Assembly (NCBI RefSeq): GCF_014596935.1
Contig: NZ_JACVXC010000007.1
Coordinates: forward strand, 62,001 to 126,000
Reading direction: 5' to 3'
DNA length: 64,000 nt
Source of the DNA: Aestuariibaculum suncheonense
Lineage (GTDB): Bacteria > Bacteroidota > Bacteroidia > Flavobacteriales > Flavobacteriaceae
Shown piece by piece: positions 44,279-53,311 of the stretch. A model generated the notes under the pieces. The model had not been told where the DNA came from. It did not search any database and saw only the letters and a list, made by a program, of their open reading frames with translations. Position 1 is the stretch's first letter, and each line of letters opens with the position of its first letter. The position numbers and the translations under genes were made by a program.

Positions 44279-45268
44279 TTATACCAGGTTGTTTTCAACT
44301 AAGTATTCAGCAATTTGAATGGTGTTTGTTGCAGCGCCTTTACGTAAGTTGTCGGCAACAATCCACATGTTTAATGTATTTGGTTGAGATTCATCACGTC
44401 TTAAACGACCAACAAAAACCTCATCTTTATCGTGCGCTAAAATTGGCATTGGGTACGTGTTTGTAGCAGTATTATCCTGTAAAACAACACCCGGAGTTTC
44501 ACTGATTAACTGTCTGACTTCTGCTAAATCGAAATCGTTTTCAAACTGTACGTTTACAGATTCACTGTGTCCACCTGAAGTAGGAATACGAACCGCAGTA
44601 GCTGTTACAGCGAAAGAACTGTCACCAAAGATTTTTTGAGGTTCTTTGGCTAATTTCATCTCTTCTTTAGTGTAGCCGTTTTCCATGAACACATCACAGT
44701 GCGGTAATGCATTTCTACCAATTGGATAAGGATACGCCATTTCACCTTCAACACCAGCAATCTCGTTTTCTAACTGTTGTACCGCTTTAACTCCAGTACC
44801 TGAAACCGATTGGTAAGTTGATACCACGATACGCTTCATTTTGTAAGCTTCGTGAAGTTTAGATAACGCCAACACCATCTGAATGGTAGAACAGTTAGGG
44901 TTAGCTATAATTTTATCGTCTTTAGTTAATTCTCCAGCATTAATTTCAGGAACAATTAATTTTTTTGTTGGGTCCATTCTCCAGGCTGAAGAGTTATCTA
45001 CTACAGTAGTTCCTGCCTCTGCGAATTTAGGAGCCCATTCTAAAGAAGTGTCTCCACCTGCTGAAAAGATAGCTATTTGTGGTTTTGCAGCCACAGCATC
45101 AGCTAAACCAATAACGGTTAATTCTTCTCCTTTAAATGATATTTTTTTACCTACAGAACGCTCTGAAGCGACTAATAATAATTCTGTAACAGGAAAGTTA
45201 CGTTCTTCTAATACTTTTAGCATCACTTCGCCAACCATACCAGTGGCGCCAACAACAGCTACTTTCAT
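44279..45268 (-). CDS. asd: Aspartate-semialdehyde dehydrogenase
   Basis: A 329-residue NADPH enzyme making aspartate semialdehyde for Lys/DAP, Met and Thr. The N-terminal Rossmann motif VVGATGMVGEVML and catalytic Cys126 in ANPNCSTIQ are present, with the substrate-binding His/Arg regions (IPTSGGHSESV, GRLRRDESQPN) later. Length fits bacterial enzymes. A terminator follows it, and the mscL terminator region lies upstream, so it is a single-gene unit. Confidence 0.96.
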   Translation of the reverse strand: MKVAVVGATGMVGEVMLKVLEERNFPVTELLLVASERSVGKKISFKGEELTVIGLADAVAAKPQIAIFSAGGDTSLEWAPKFAEAGTTVVDNSSAWRMDPTKKLIVPEINAGELTKDDKIIANPNCSTIQMVLALSKLHEAYKMKRIVVSTYQSVSGTGVKAVQQLENEIAGVEGEMAYPYPIGRNALPHCDVFMENGYTKEEMKLAKEPQKIFGDSSFAVTATAVRIPTSGGHSESVNVQFENDFDLAEVRQLISETPGVVLQDNTATNTYPMPILAHDKDEVFVGRLRRDESQPNTLNMWIVADNLRKGAATNTIQIAEYLVENNLV

Positions 45269-45346
45269 CTTTTATAATTGTTTAAAATCTTGTTCTTTAA
45301 ATTTTCGAGTGACAAAACTAACTATTAATTCCATGTTAAAAATAAA

Positions 45347-45381
45347 AAAAAGCCTTAGATTATTTAAAACCAAGGCTTTTT
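45347..45381 (-). terminator. Terminator after mscL
   Basis: The 10-bp stem AAAAAGCCTT/AAGGCTTTTT (45347-45356 with 45372-45381) lies 38 bases past the mscL stop on the minus strand, where the A-run reads as Ts. A second 8-bp hairpin, AAATAACA/TGTTATTT (45388-45406), lies between it and the stop. Confidence 0.75.
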
Positions 45382-45419
45382 AACAACAAATAACACATTG
45401 TTATTTATTTAACATTTAG

Positions 45420-45821
45420 TTATTTTTTAAGCAGATCGCGGATTTCTGCCAGTAAATCTTCTTGAGATGGACCTTTTGGAGCTTCTGGTGCTGGTTCTTC
45501 TTTCTTCTTCATTTTATTCACACCTTTTACCAACATAAACATAACAAAAGCTACGATAACAAAGTCGATAACGTTAGTCATGAAGGCTCCCCAAAGTACA
45601 GAAACTTCACCTTCTAAAACACCATCGGCATTGGCAACACCTTCTGAGATTACCCATTTTAAATCTTTGAAATCGGATTTGAAAATTAAACCAATAAGTG
45701 GCGAAACAATACCGCCGGTAAACGACGTCACCACTTCTTTAAATGCGGCACCCATGACAAAACCGACAGCGATGTCAACCAGATTGCCTTTCATGGCAAA
45801 TTCTTTAAACTCTTTTAACAT
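45420..45821 (-). CDS. mscL: Large-conductance mechanosensitive channel
   Basis: A 133-residue MscL, a pentameric inner-membrane channel that opens under membrane tension to release solutes in hypo-osmotic shock. The N-terminal FAMKGNLVDIAVGFVMGAAF is the family hallmark and first membrane helix. The second helix is about 75-100 (MTNVIDFVIVAFVMFMLVKG), and the cytoplasmic helix ends SQEDLLAEIRDLLKK. Length is standard. Confidence 0.97.
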   Translation of the reverse strand: MLKEFKEFAMKGNLVDIAVGFVMGAAFKEVVTSFTGGIVSPLIGLIFKSDFKDLKWVISEGVANADGVLEGEVSVLWGAFMTNVIDFVIVAFVMFMLVKGVNKMKKKEEPAPEAPKGPSQEDLLAEIRDLLKK

Positions 45822-45885
45822 ATGAAGTTCTTTTATAGTTAGTGAATGACTAAAGTAATTAAAATCTTTAAAACTTGTAAACGAT

Positions 45886-46992
45886 TTATTTCAAAAATAC
45901 CCGTTTTACACGTTGAGAAACAGCGGTTAACAATTCGTAAGAAATGGTTCGGGCTGTTTCGGCCAAGTCTTCGGCGGTGTTTTGGGCATCAAAAAGGATG
46001 GCTTCATCGCCTTCTTTACAATCAATATTGGTAATATTAACCATAATCATATCCATACACACGTTCCCAACAATAGGGGCTTTTTTGCCATTGATAATCA
46101 CATAGCCTTTACCGTTGCCGTATGGTCTGCCAATACCATCGGCGTGACCTAAAGGTAAGGTGGCTGTTTTAACTGGAGTTTCACTAATAAATGCGCGATT
46201 ATAACCTACAGATTCGCCGGGTTGAATATGATGAATTTGAGAAATAACGGTTTTTAAAGTGCTTATAGGTTTAAGGTTTCTATTTTCTTTTTCTGAATTT
46301 CCGTAACCGTAAAGTCCAATGCCGCTTCTTACCATATCGAAATGGGCTTCCGGATAATTTAAAATTCCTGAAGTATTACACATATGCATCATAGGTTTAA
46401 AACTAATCGCTTCCGTTAAGATTTCTGCAATGCGTTTAAAAGTGTTGATTTGATTTAACGTGAAATCGCGTTCGTTTAAATCTTCACTGGCTGCTAAATG
46501 TGAAAAGATGGATGTCAGTTTAATTACAGAAGTTGCTTTTAAAGTTTCAGCTAAATAATTGACTTGAGATTCAGAAAAACCTAATCGGTTTAATCCCGTG
46601 TTAAATTTAACATGCACCGGATAATTGCTGTAGTTTAAACGGGAAGCGACTTCTATAAATTCTTCTAAAATTTTCGGACTGTATAAATTAGGTTCCAGTT
46701 GGTGTTCGATTAATGTAGAAAAACTTACTGTTTGCGGATGCAATACCAAAATAGGTTTGGTAATACCGGCGTTGCGAAGTGCAACACCTTCATTCGTGTA
46801 AGCAACGGCAAAATAATCGACGTTTAAATGTTGCAAATGGTTGGCGATTTCACAGGCATCACTACCATAAGCAAAAGCCTTAACCACAGCTAAAAATTTT
46901 GTTTGCTGGGGGATGCGTGACTTTAAATGGTTTAAGTTGTGTTCGAGGGCTTTTAAATCGATTTCTAAAATGGTCTCTTCCGCTTTAGGCAT
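45886..46992 (-). CDS. alr: Alanine racemase
   Basis: A 368-residue PLP enzyme that makes D-alanine for peptidoglycan. Catalytic Lys38 is in AVVKAFAYG, and the C-terminal domain with the catalytic Tyr region ([10 protein letters not shown]) is intact. I start at [13 protein letters not shown] (46992) because this matches the family start; an ATG 42 bases upstream would add 14 residues lying inside tdk. With this start it overlaps the tdk end by 8 bases, so the two genes are coupled. Confidence 0.94.
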   Translation of the reverse strand: MPKAEETILEIDLKALEHNLNHLKSRIPQQTKFLAVVKAFAYGSDACEIANHLQHLNVDYFAVAYTNEGVALRNAGITKPILVLHPQTVSFSTLIEHQLEPNLYSPKILEEFIEVASRLNYSNYPVHVKFNTGLNRLGFSESQVNYLAETLKATSVIKLTSIFSHLAASEDLNERDFTLNQINTFKRIAEILTEAISFKPMMHMCNTSGILNYPEAHFDMVRSGIGLYGYGNSEKENRNLKPISTLKTVISQIHHIQPGESVGYNRAFISETPVKTATLPLGHADGIGRPYGNGKGYVIINGKKAPIVGNVCMDMIMVNITNIDCKEGDEAILFDAQNTAEDLAETARTISYELLTAVSQRVKRVFLK

Positions 46993-47638
46993 TGGTGTCG
47001 GTATCTTTGGGTTTGGGAGTAAGTTGTTCTGCATCGTTTACTTTGATGTTTCGTACTTTATCGCGCATGGTGGCTTTATAGTACGCAGCTCGGCTTAAAG
47101 GTTCGTATTCTTCGGTTTCTCCTAAAAGCACCAGGCTGTCGTTGGTAGATTTTCTGTAGCTGTATTGGGCTAAATTACCAGTACGGGTACATACGGCATG
47201 TACTTTGGTTACGTATTCGGCAGTCGCCATGAGGTTCGGCATAGGGCCAAACGGATTGCCTTTAAAATCCATGTCTAAGCCCGCCACAATTACACGAACC
47301 CCTTTATTGGCTAAATCATTACAAATGCGTACGATTTCATCATCAAAAAACTGTGCCTCATCTATACCCACCACATCACAGCCATCGGCTAAAATAGGGA
47401 TGTTGGCAGCAGCTGGAACAGGTGTGGATCGAATTTCATTAGCGTCATGCGATACCACCATGTCATGATTGTAACGCGTATCGATGGCCGGTTTGAAAAT
47501 TTCGACTTTCTGCCTAGCAAACTGGGCACGCTTTAATCGGCGGATGAGTTCTTCGGTTTTTCCGGAAAACATTGATCCACAGATGACTTCTATCCATCCA
47601 AATTGTTCTTTATGATTTACTGTATTTTCAAGAAACAT
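46985..47638 (-). CDS. tdk: Thymidine kinase
   Basis: A 217-residue type II thymidine kinase that phosphorylates thymidine in the salvage pathway. The P-loop [15 protein letters not shown] (about 22-36), the Walker-B-like [10 protein letters not shown] and a FKGNPFGPM lasso segment are present. The C-terminal about 20 residues are polar. It is the first gene of the tdk-alr unit, transcribed away from the 47745 gene. Confidence 0.95.
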   Translation of the reverse strand: MFLENTVNHKEQFGWIEVICGSMFSGKTEELIRRLKRAQFARQKVEIFKPAIDTRYNHDMVVSHDANEIRSTPVPAAANIPILADGCDVVGIDEAQFFDDEIVRICNDLANKGVRVIVAGLDMDFKGNPFGPMPNLMATAEYVTKVHAVCTRTGNLAQYSYRKSTNDSLVLLGETEEYEPLSRAAYYKATMRDKVRNIKVNDAEQLTPKPKDTDTNA

Positions 47639-47670
47639 TTTGTAAATTTAACACTAAAATAAAGCGATTA

Positions 47671-47678
47671 TATGTTTG
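47671..47678 (+). promoter_or_regulatory. Candidate -7 box for the 47745 gene and rsmI
   Basis: TATGTTTG matches TAnnTTTG. It lies 66 bases before the chosen ATG and inside the longer possible frame, supporting the shorter start. Confidence 0.45.
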
Positions 47679-47744
47679 TATAAAGGTGGAGTAAATTTAT
47701 TAAAAATCAAAAGCCCGAATCACATTAATTTTAAATTTATAGCT

Positions 47745-48488
47745 ATGAAGAAGAAACTTGAATCTGAGTTAGTCAGTATTGCACATAGAATTCTTAAACT
47801 TAAAGGAAGAGAAGATGTTATTAAAATGCATGCCGAAGCAACGCTTCTTCTTGAAAAGTTATCGGTACTAAAATTTGCCTACGAAAATTATGATGGCGAG
47901 CTACCATCGGTTTCTGATGAGACATCATTTTTTGGGGTTATAGACTCAGCCTTTAATGATAAGATTAGTGATAATCGGGAAATAGACGACAGATTGTTTA
48001 TCAACCTTGATGAAAAGGAAGATGATGGTATAATGGAACCAGCCATTGAAAAAATAAAAAACATGGTGGCCTTTATGCCGGATATCGAAGAGAAGCCAGA
48101 TTCTGTTTTAGAAGATATTTTGCCAAAAACACAGTATCATAAAAACGATCTGGAAGATTTGACTGCCGATTTTAAAAATATGCCTATTTTCGACCCCGTT
48201 CCAAAAGAGCAGAATGGTCATGCCAACGAAAAAAAATCGTTGAACGATAAACTTAAAAATGGTGGTTTGGCCATAGGCTTAAACGATAAGTTAGCCTTTA
48301 TAAAGCATTTGTTTGAAGGTAATGGTGCCGATTACGATCGTGTTATTTCGCAAATCAATACCATAGGTTCGTTTAATGAAGCTAAGCAGTTTATAGAAAC
48401 CATGGTGAAACCAGACCACAACGATTGGGCAAACAAAGACGAGTTCGAGATGCGATTTATGGAGATTATTGAAGGTAAATTTAATTAA
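47745..48488 (+). CDS. Conserved hypothetical protein upstream of rsmI
   Basis: A 247-residue acidic protein without signal peptide or membrane helix. The N-terminus (KLESELVSIAHRILKLKGREDVIKMH, split here at 20-residue limits: KLESELVSIAHRILKLKG) looks helical; the C-terminal part (LNDKLAFIKHLFEGNGADYD and FNEAKQFIETM) is also helical and resembles a repeated flavobacterial domain of unknown role. I do not recognise a function. The start is at the ATG at 47745. The stop overlaps the rsmI ATG by one base, so the two are co-translated. Confidence 0.75.
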   Translation: MKKKLESELVSIAHRILKLKGREDVIKMHAEATLLLEKLSVLKFAYENYDGELPSVSDETSFFGVIDSAFNDKISDNREIDDRLFINLDEKEDDGIMEPAIEKIKNMVAFMPDIEEKPDSVLEDILPKTQYHKNDLEDLTADFKNMPIFDPVPKEQNGHANEKKSLNDKLKNGGLAIGLNDKLAFIKHLFEGNGADYDRVISQINTIGSFNEAKQFIETMVKPDHNDWANKDEFEMRFMEIIEGKFN

Positions 48489-49162
48489 TGAGCAAACTTT
48501 ACATAGTACCCACACCTATTGGGAATTTAAAAGACATGACTTTTAGAGCCATTGAGGTTTTAAAGGAAGTCGATTTAATATTAGCTGAAGATACCCGAAC
48601 ATCCGGGAAACTTCTAAAACATTTTGAAATTTCAACCCATATGCAGTCGCATCACATGCACAACGAGCATAAAACAGTTGAAACCATTATCGAAAAATTA
48701 AAAAGCGGCACAACCGTTGCTTTAATCAGCGATGCCGGAACACCCGCAATTTCCGATCCCGGATTTCTATTAACCCGCGCTTGTATTGAAAATGACATAG
48801 AAGTAGACTGTTTGCCTGGAGCAACAGCCTTTGTACCTGCCTTGGTAAATTCAGGAATGCCAAATGATAAGTTTGTTTTCGAAGGATTCTTGCCCGTAAA
48901 AAAAGGGCGCCAAACCCGTTTTTTACTACTGGCAGAAGAAACCCGTACCATGATTTTCTATGAAAGTCCGCATAAACTGGTGAAAACCTTGGCGCATTTT
49001 TGTGAGTATTTTGGGGAGGATAGGCAGGTTTCAGTATCTCGAGAGCTTACCAAATTATACGAAGAAACCGTACGAGGGACAGCCAAAGAGGTTTTAGAGC
49101 ACTACACCAACAAACCGCCTAAAGGCGAAATTGTGGTTGTAGTAGCCGGAAAAGGAAAGTAA
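48488..49162 (+). CDS. rsmI: 16S rRNA 2'-O-methyltransferase (C1402)
   Basis: A 224-residue SAM-dependent methyltransferase of the tetrapyrrole methylase fold. The start LYIVPTPIGNLKDMTFRAIE, AEDTRTSGKLL, ALISDAGTPAISDPG and LPGATAFVPALVNSG are all characteristic. It methylates the ribose of C1402 in the 30S decoding centre. Its ATG overlaps the upstream stop as TAATG. Length is a little short against enterobacterial RsmI but normal for this phylum. Confidence 0.95.
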   Translation: MSKLYIVPTPIGNLKDMTFRAIEVLKEVDLILAEDTRTSGKLLKHFEISTHMQSHHMHNEHKTVETIIEKLKSGTTVALISDAGTPAISDPGFLLTRACIENDIEVDCLPGATAFVPALVNSGMPNDKFVFEGFLPVKKGRQTRFLLLAEETRTMIFYESPHKLVKTLAHFCEYFGEDRQVSVSRELTKLYEETVRGTAKEVLEHYTNKPPKGEIVVVVAGKGK

Positions 49163-49320
49163 ATGTGTACGTATTATCCATTTTGGTAGGCTGATCTCGA
49201 GTCATTCAGAAGTATAGATGAAGTATGGATATAGTATTAAAACCATAAACTTTAAGATTGAATTCATGTAATACCTGAAAGGGAAGTGAATACATAAAAT
49301 TACAATAGAAATTTATTAAA

Positions 49321-49665
49321 ATGACATTAGAAACATTTAAAGCTAAACTACAAAGTACCCCTGAAGCTGTTGAATTTAATGATACTATGGCTGCAATTGA
49401 AACCAATTTTGAATTCACACCAACCGCATTTAAAAACGGAGAATTACAAAATGAAGCCGGACAAAACTCGGGGTCTTGTAAATTATTCGCTTTTGCAAAA
49501 CACCAAAACTTTACAAAAGAAGAAACCTTAGCCTGCTTTGGTAAATTCTATTTTGATGAGGTACTAAACGATCCTGACGGAACAGGGCACCAAAACATTA
49601 GAAACTTTATGAAAACCGGTTTTGAAGGTTTAACTTTTGAAGGTGAGCCTTTGGCTGCTAAATAA
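49321..49665 (+). CDS. HopJ-family protein
   Basis: A 114-residue protein matching the HopJ family (PF08888 type): FKAKLQSTPEAVEFNDTMAA, FTPTAFKNGELQNEAGQNSG, CKLFAFAKHQNFTKEETLAC and DPDGTGHQNIRNFM. The name comes from a plant-pathogen type III effector, but in marine bacteria, with no type III system, the effector role is not expected and the function is unknown. A terminator follows directly. Confidence 0.85.
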   Translation: MTLETFKAKLQSTPEAVEFNDTMAAIETNFEFTPTAFKNGELQNEAGQNSGSCKLFAFAKHQNFTKEETLACFGKFYFDEVLNDPDGTGHQNIRNFMKTGFEGLTFEGEPLAAK

Positions 49666-49690
49666 ACGGTTCATATAAATTTTAGATTTA

Positions 49691-49729
49691 AAAAACGCTT
49701 TAATATCTTAGAGATTCTAAAGCGTTTTT
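49691..49729 (+). terminator. Terminator after the HopJ-family gene
   Basis: A 12-bp perfect stem, AAAAACGCTTTA/TAAAGCGTTTTT (49691-49702 with 49718-49729), with a 15-base loop and T-rich tail. Confidence 0.88.
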
Positions 49730-49748
49730 GTTTTAAAAGATACCTTAA

Positions 49749-50318
49749 ATGCAAGACTTATTAGAAAACATAAAGCAATGCACCTTGTGTAAAGATGTAC
49801 TGCCTTTAGGACCGAGACCAGTTATGGCAGCGCATCCGGAGTCTAAAATAGTTATTGTAGGTCAGGCACCGGGAACCAAAGTGCATGCCTCGGGTATTCC
49901 GTGGAATGATGCCAGCGGAAAGCAATTACGAAATTGGTTGGGTGTTACTGCCGAGCAGTTTTATAATCCTAAGCAGTTTGCCATTATACCTATGGGGTTT
50001 TGTTATCCCGGTAAAGGAAAGTCCGGCGATTTACCACCACGACCAGAATGTGCGCCACAGTGGCATCAATCTTTATTTGATGCATTAAAACAGGTGGAGT
50101 TAGTTCTTTTAATTGGTATGTATGCCCAGAATTATTACTTAAAAAATCAAGCTAAGAATACCTTAACCGAAACGGTTAAAAACTATTGTTCTTATTTGCC
50201 TAAATATTTGCCCTTACCACACCCATCACCTCGTAATCGGTTTTGGTTAACTAAAAATCCGTGGTTCGAAACTGAGGTTTTACCAGAGCTTAAAACGAGA
50301 GTTCATAATATTCTTTAA
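49749..50318 (+). CDS. Uracil-DNA glycosylase superfamily protein
   Basis: A 189-residue protein of the UDG superfamily. Motif 1 is VGQAPGTKVHASGIPWNDASG (in two parts: VGQAPG and GIPWNDASG), and the C-terminal motif is LPHPSPRNRFW. An N-terminal CTLC pair (11-14) and later cysteines hint at a metal or Fe-S site as in family 4/5 enzymes, but the spacing is not decisive. It probably removes uracil or related bases from DNA. Its stop overlaps the convergent AhpD-like gene by 4 bases. Confidence 0.8.
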   Translation: MQDLLENIKQCTLCKDVLPLGPRPVMAAHPESKIVIVGQAPGTKVHASGIPWNDASGKQLRNWLGVTAEQFYNPKQFAIIPMGFCYPGKGKSGDLPPRPECAPQWHQSLFDALKQVELVLLIGMYAQNYYLKNQAKNTLTETVKNYCSYLPKYLPLPHPSPRNRFWLTKNPWFETEVLPELKTRVHNIL

Positions 50319-50905
50319 ACATGTTTACCCTTATCCCAGCCATGTTTACCTAAATAGTGTTCTCCAGAATCAATTGCGCCCGATTCTATGGTTGTGGCCA
50401 TGCTGTCGTTCCATCGGTTTAAATATCCGAACAGCGAAATCACACCTAACATTTCAACAATTTCACCTTCATTCCAATGTTCATATAAGCGGGTTTTAAT
50501 AGTTTCGTCAACGGCATTGGGAACTTGTGATGCCGCTAAACTAAAATCTAAAGCAGCGCGTTCGGCATCACTAAAGGCAGGATGTGTGCGATACTCCCAT
50601 ATGTTATCGAGTTGTTCTTGTTCGGCTCCGTAACGTTCGGCAGCGCGTATAGCATGCGCCTGACAATATCTGCAACCCGCCGCATTACTACTCACCCAGG
50701 CAATCATGCGTTTTAAAGCCGATGTAACCCGACCCTTATTTGCCATAACGGCTTTATTCAGGTTTATAAATGCCTGACTGATTTCGGGTCGATGTTGCAT
50801 GGTGAGCACAGAGTTTGGGCAAAAGCCAAGGGTTTCATTAAAGAACTCGGACAGCTGCTTGGTTTCTGAATCGTGATCGGCAGATAATGGCGAAACTAAA
50901 GGCAT
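50315..50905 (-). CDS. AhpD-like / carboxymuconolactone decarboxylase-family protein
   Basis: A 196-residue all-helical protein with the AhpD-type redox motif CRYCQAH (Cys78, Cys81, His84) in the SNAAGCRYCQAHAIRAA region. Proteins of this group are alkylhydroperoxidase-like or peroxidase-related. It is divergent from an OsmC-family gene, so the pair may handle peroxide or thiol stress. The exact substrate is not known. Confidence 0.85.
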   Translation of the reverse strand: MPLVSPLSADHDSETKQLSEFFNETLGFCPNSVLTMQHRPEISQAFINLNKAVMANKGRVTSALKRMIAWVSSNAAGCRYCQAHAIRAAERYGAEQEQLDNIWEYRTHPAFSDAERAALDFSLAASQVPNAVDETIKTRLYEHWNEGEIVEMLGVISLFGYLNRWNDSMATTIESGAIDSGEHYLGKHGWDKGKHV

Positions 50906-50923
50906 AAATTTATTTTTTAGTAG

Positions 50924-50931
50924 TATTTTTG
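50924..50931 (+). promoter_or_regulatory. Candidate -7 box for the OsmC-family gene
   Basis: TATTTTTG matches TAnnTTTG and lies 34 bases before the ATG at 50966. No clear -33 element. Confidence 0.45.
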
Positions 50932-50965
50932 ATATCTACAAGTAACAAAAAATATTTCACAAACT

Positions 50966-51385
50966 ATGACAAATCATATTACTACAACCTGGCTTGGAAA
51001 CATGAAATTCGAGAGTACAAATCCGTCTGGACACAATCTGTTTATTGATGCAGGTCCTGAAAACGATGGTAATGGAGAAGGTTACCGTCCTAAGGCTTTG
51101 ATGTTATCTGGATTGGCAGGTTGTTCAGGTTTAGATGTCGCTGCTTTAATTAAAAAGATGAAACTTGATGTCGCTGATTTTAAAATTGAAATCGAAGCAA
51201 ATTTAACTGAAGAACACCCTAAATATTACGATAAAGTAGCTATGAATTTTCATTTTTTTGGCGATAATCTTGATGAGAAAAAGTTACAAAGAGCAGTAGA
51301 CTTATCGGTTGAAAAATATTGTGGCGTTATGGAAATGTTCCGCCAGTTTGCCGATGTTAAAGTCAACACTTTTTTTAATAAATAA
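50966..51385 (+). CDS. OsmC-family (peroxiredoxin-like) protein
   Basis: A 139-residue OsmC/Ohr-fold protein. The two redox cysteines are Cys53 in LAGCSGLD and Cys119 in VEKYCGVMEM, with spacing as in OsmC/YhfA proteins. It should reduce organic hydroperoxides or act in thiol metabolism in the cytoplasm. The PNGase F-like gene follows after 12 bases and may share its transcript. Confidence 0.9.
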   Translation: MTNHITTTWLGNMKFESTNPSGHNLFIDAGPENDGNGEGYRPKALMLSGLAGCSGLDVAALIKKMKLDVADFKIEIEANLTEEHPKYYDKVAMNFHFFGDNLDEKKLQRAVDLSVEKYCGVMEMFRQFADVKVNTFFNK

Positions 51386-51397
51386 AACCGACTACCA

Positions 51398-53302
51398 TTG
51401 AATACCTTTAAAATCTTTTTCTGTATTGTTTTCATTAGTTTATTGGGGCAATCGCAAGAAAAAACACATGTTATTTCGCATAATGGAGAAACCATCGTTA
51501 CCGATCCGTCAAAAGGAAGCAATAGTTATAAACGAATAGCGGTTTTTCCAAAAGCTTCAGAAGCTATTCGAAGCATCATTCTAAATTTAAAATTCGAGTG
51601 CCCAGATAAAATGCGTTGTGCCGATTGGGATTATGTCGATCATATTAAAGCGCGTCAAAAAAATGATACCACCGTTTACGAAATTGCCCGTATGTTAACA
51701 CCATATGGAGGTTTTTTTCAAAAAGACTGGGGGTTTGAGTGGCGTGTAGATGTTACCGATTTTAGTTTGATTTTAAGGGATGAGGTGGAAATTGATTATA
51801 TACACACCGGCTATGAAGATAATAAAACCCGAGGATGGAAAGTCACTGTAGATTTCGAAATTACCTACGGAACACCGGTGGCGAATCCGTTAGCGATTCA
51901 TAAGGTTTACGACGGAAATTTTAAGTATGGATATAAAGACGACCCTATTGAAAAGCATTTGGTGCCTGTAACCTTTAAAGCGCATGCTAAAACCGCATTT
52001 TCTAAACTGAAGATTCTTCAAACAGGCCATGGTATGGATGCTAATGGTTGTGGTGAATTTTGTAGTAAGTATAGAGATATTGAGTTTAATGGAGAGGTTA
52101 TTGACCATAAAGACTTATGGATGGAATGTGGTGATAATCCATTATTTCCTCAGGCTGGTACTTGGATTTTCGATCGAGCGAACTGGTGTCCGGGTTATTT
52201 GTTACAACCCGATGAGGTGATGTTGAATACCACTGCAGGAACACCATATACGGTAGATATTAATATGGAACCTTACGAAACCGAAAAGCCAAGTGCTAAC
52301 GAGTTGCTATCGGCTATTGTTGTGGAGTACGAAGCTCCAAATGCGAAAAATGACGTTACGTTGGTCGATATCATACAACCGTCTACACGCTTAATCCATA
52401 GTCGTAAAAATCCATTTGGAGGATTGCCAGTTATTCAAGTAAAGAATAATGGTAGCGATGTGTTAAAGAAAATGGCCATTCAGTATTTCATTGAAGGTGA
52501 AAAGCCTCAAAAATATCAATGGACCGGCCATTTAAATTTTGGAGATGAAGCGGCTATCACATTGCCAACAGAGGTGTTTAGTAAGCAGCAATATGCTAAA
52601 TTTCACGTGATTTTGTCAAAACCTAATGGAAAACGTGACGAATTTAAGGCAGATAATGCTTTAGTGTCAGATTATGAACGTCCGGATATTTTTCCAGACA
52701 CAGTTGTCGTTCATTATAAAACGAACAATAAACCTTGGCAAAATACCTATAGTATTCAAAACAGTTTTGGAGAAGTAGTTTTTGCCAAAGATAGTATTAA
52801 CATGAAACCGAGTACGGTATATCACGATACCATTGCTTTGAAATCGGGTAATTATAATTTTAAATTCAATGATTCTGAAGGAGACGGATTAGAGTTCTGG
52901 TTCAAGGCCAAAGATGGTCGTGGTGAAGTAAAATTATTAGATGTTAAAGGTAAAGCCATAAAACAATTCGGTTCAGATTTTGGTAGCGATATTAATTATT
53001 ATTTCTCGGTACAACCCGATATGGATTACGAATTAGATAATAAGCCATCTGTAGGTGTTTTTCCAGCGCGAACACAAGGTCCTTTAACACTCGATTACTT
53101 TTGCAATTTGCCTGCTGAAGTCAAAGTGCTTTTCGTTGATCAGGAAAATGAAACTGATGTTGTAGAAACACATTCTTATAAAAATTTCAGTCAGGGCTCT
53201 TTGTCATACGATTTATCGTATTTACCTGCCAAACGTTATTACATTAAGGTGTTTGTAAATGGTGAAGAAGTGTACAAAAACAGAATACGTTTAAAAGAAT
53301 AA
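51398..53302 (+). CDS. Secreted PNGase F-like peptide-N-glycosidase family protein
   Basis: A 634-residue exported protein. The start must be TTG at 51398: an in-frame stop lies 15 bases upstream and no ATG or GTG intervenes; the product then has a signal peptide (FKIFFCIVFISLLGQSQ). Residues about 45-320 match the two PNGase F beta-sandwich domains (CADWDYVDHI at 74-83 with the key Asp/Trp/Asp; TGHGMDANGCGEFCSKYRDI). The 310-residue C-terminal part is an extra beta-rich region not found in the classical 35-kDa enzyme. It may release N-glycans from host or algal glycoproteins, though activity is inferred. Confidence 0.85.
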   Translation: MNTFKIFFCIVFISLLGQSQEKTHVISHNGETIVTDPSKGSNSYKRIAVFPKASEAIRSIILNLKFECPDKMRCADWDYVDHIKARQKNDTTVYEIARMLTPYGGFFQKDWGFEWRVDVTDFSLILRDEVEIDYIHTGYEDNKTRGWKVTVDFEITYGTPVANPLAIHKVYDGNFKYGYKDDPIEKHLVPVTFKAHAKTAFSKLKILQTGHGMDANGCGEFCSKYRDIEFNGEVIDHKDLWMECGDNPLFPQAGTWIFDRANWCPGYLLQPDEVMLNTTAGTPYTVDINMEPYETEKPSANELLSAIVVEYEAPNAKNDVTLVDIIQPSTRLIHSRKNPFGGLPVIQVKNNGSDVLKKMAIQYFIEGEKPQKYQWTGHLNFGDEAAITLPTEVFSKQQYAKFHVILSKPNGKRDEFKADNALVSDYERPDIFPDTVVVHYKTNNKPWQNTYSIQNSFGEVVFAKDSINMKPSTVYHDTIALKSGNYNFKFNDSEGDGLEFWFKAKDGRGEVKLLDVKGKAIKQFGSDFGSDINYYFSVQPDMDYELDNKPSVGVFPARTQGPLTLDYFCNLPAEVKVLFVDQENETDVVETHSYKNFSQGSLSYDLSYLPAKRYYIKVFVNGEEVYKNRIRLKE

Positions 53303-53311
53303 AAGAACTAC

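Noticed and set aside
44883-45383. A 166-codon open frame on the plus strand across asd
   Set aside because: It is antisense to a complete, motif-verified asd gene and shows no protein-family pattern; it reflects the codon bias of asd.
47676-47744. TTG-initiated N-terminal extension of the gene before rsmI
   Set aside because: The extension carries a promoter box and an unrelated sequence; the ATG at 47745 gives a coherent start. Similar upstream TTG or ATG extensions were rejected for dusB, pdxA, the DUF177 gene, mce, alr, queD and the MATE gene.
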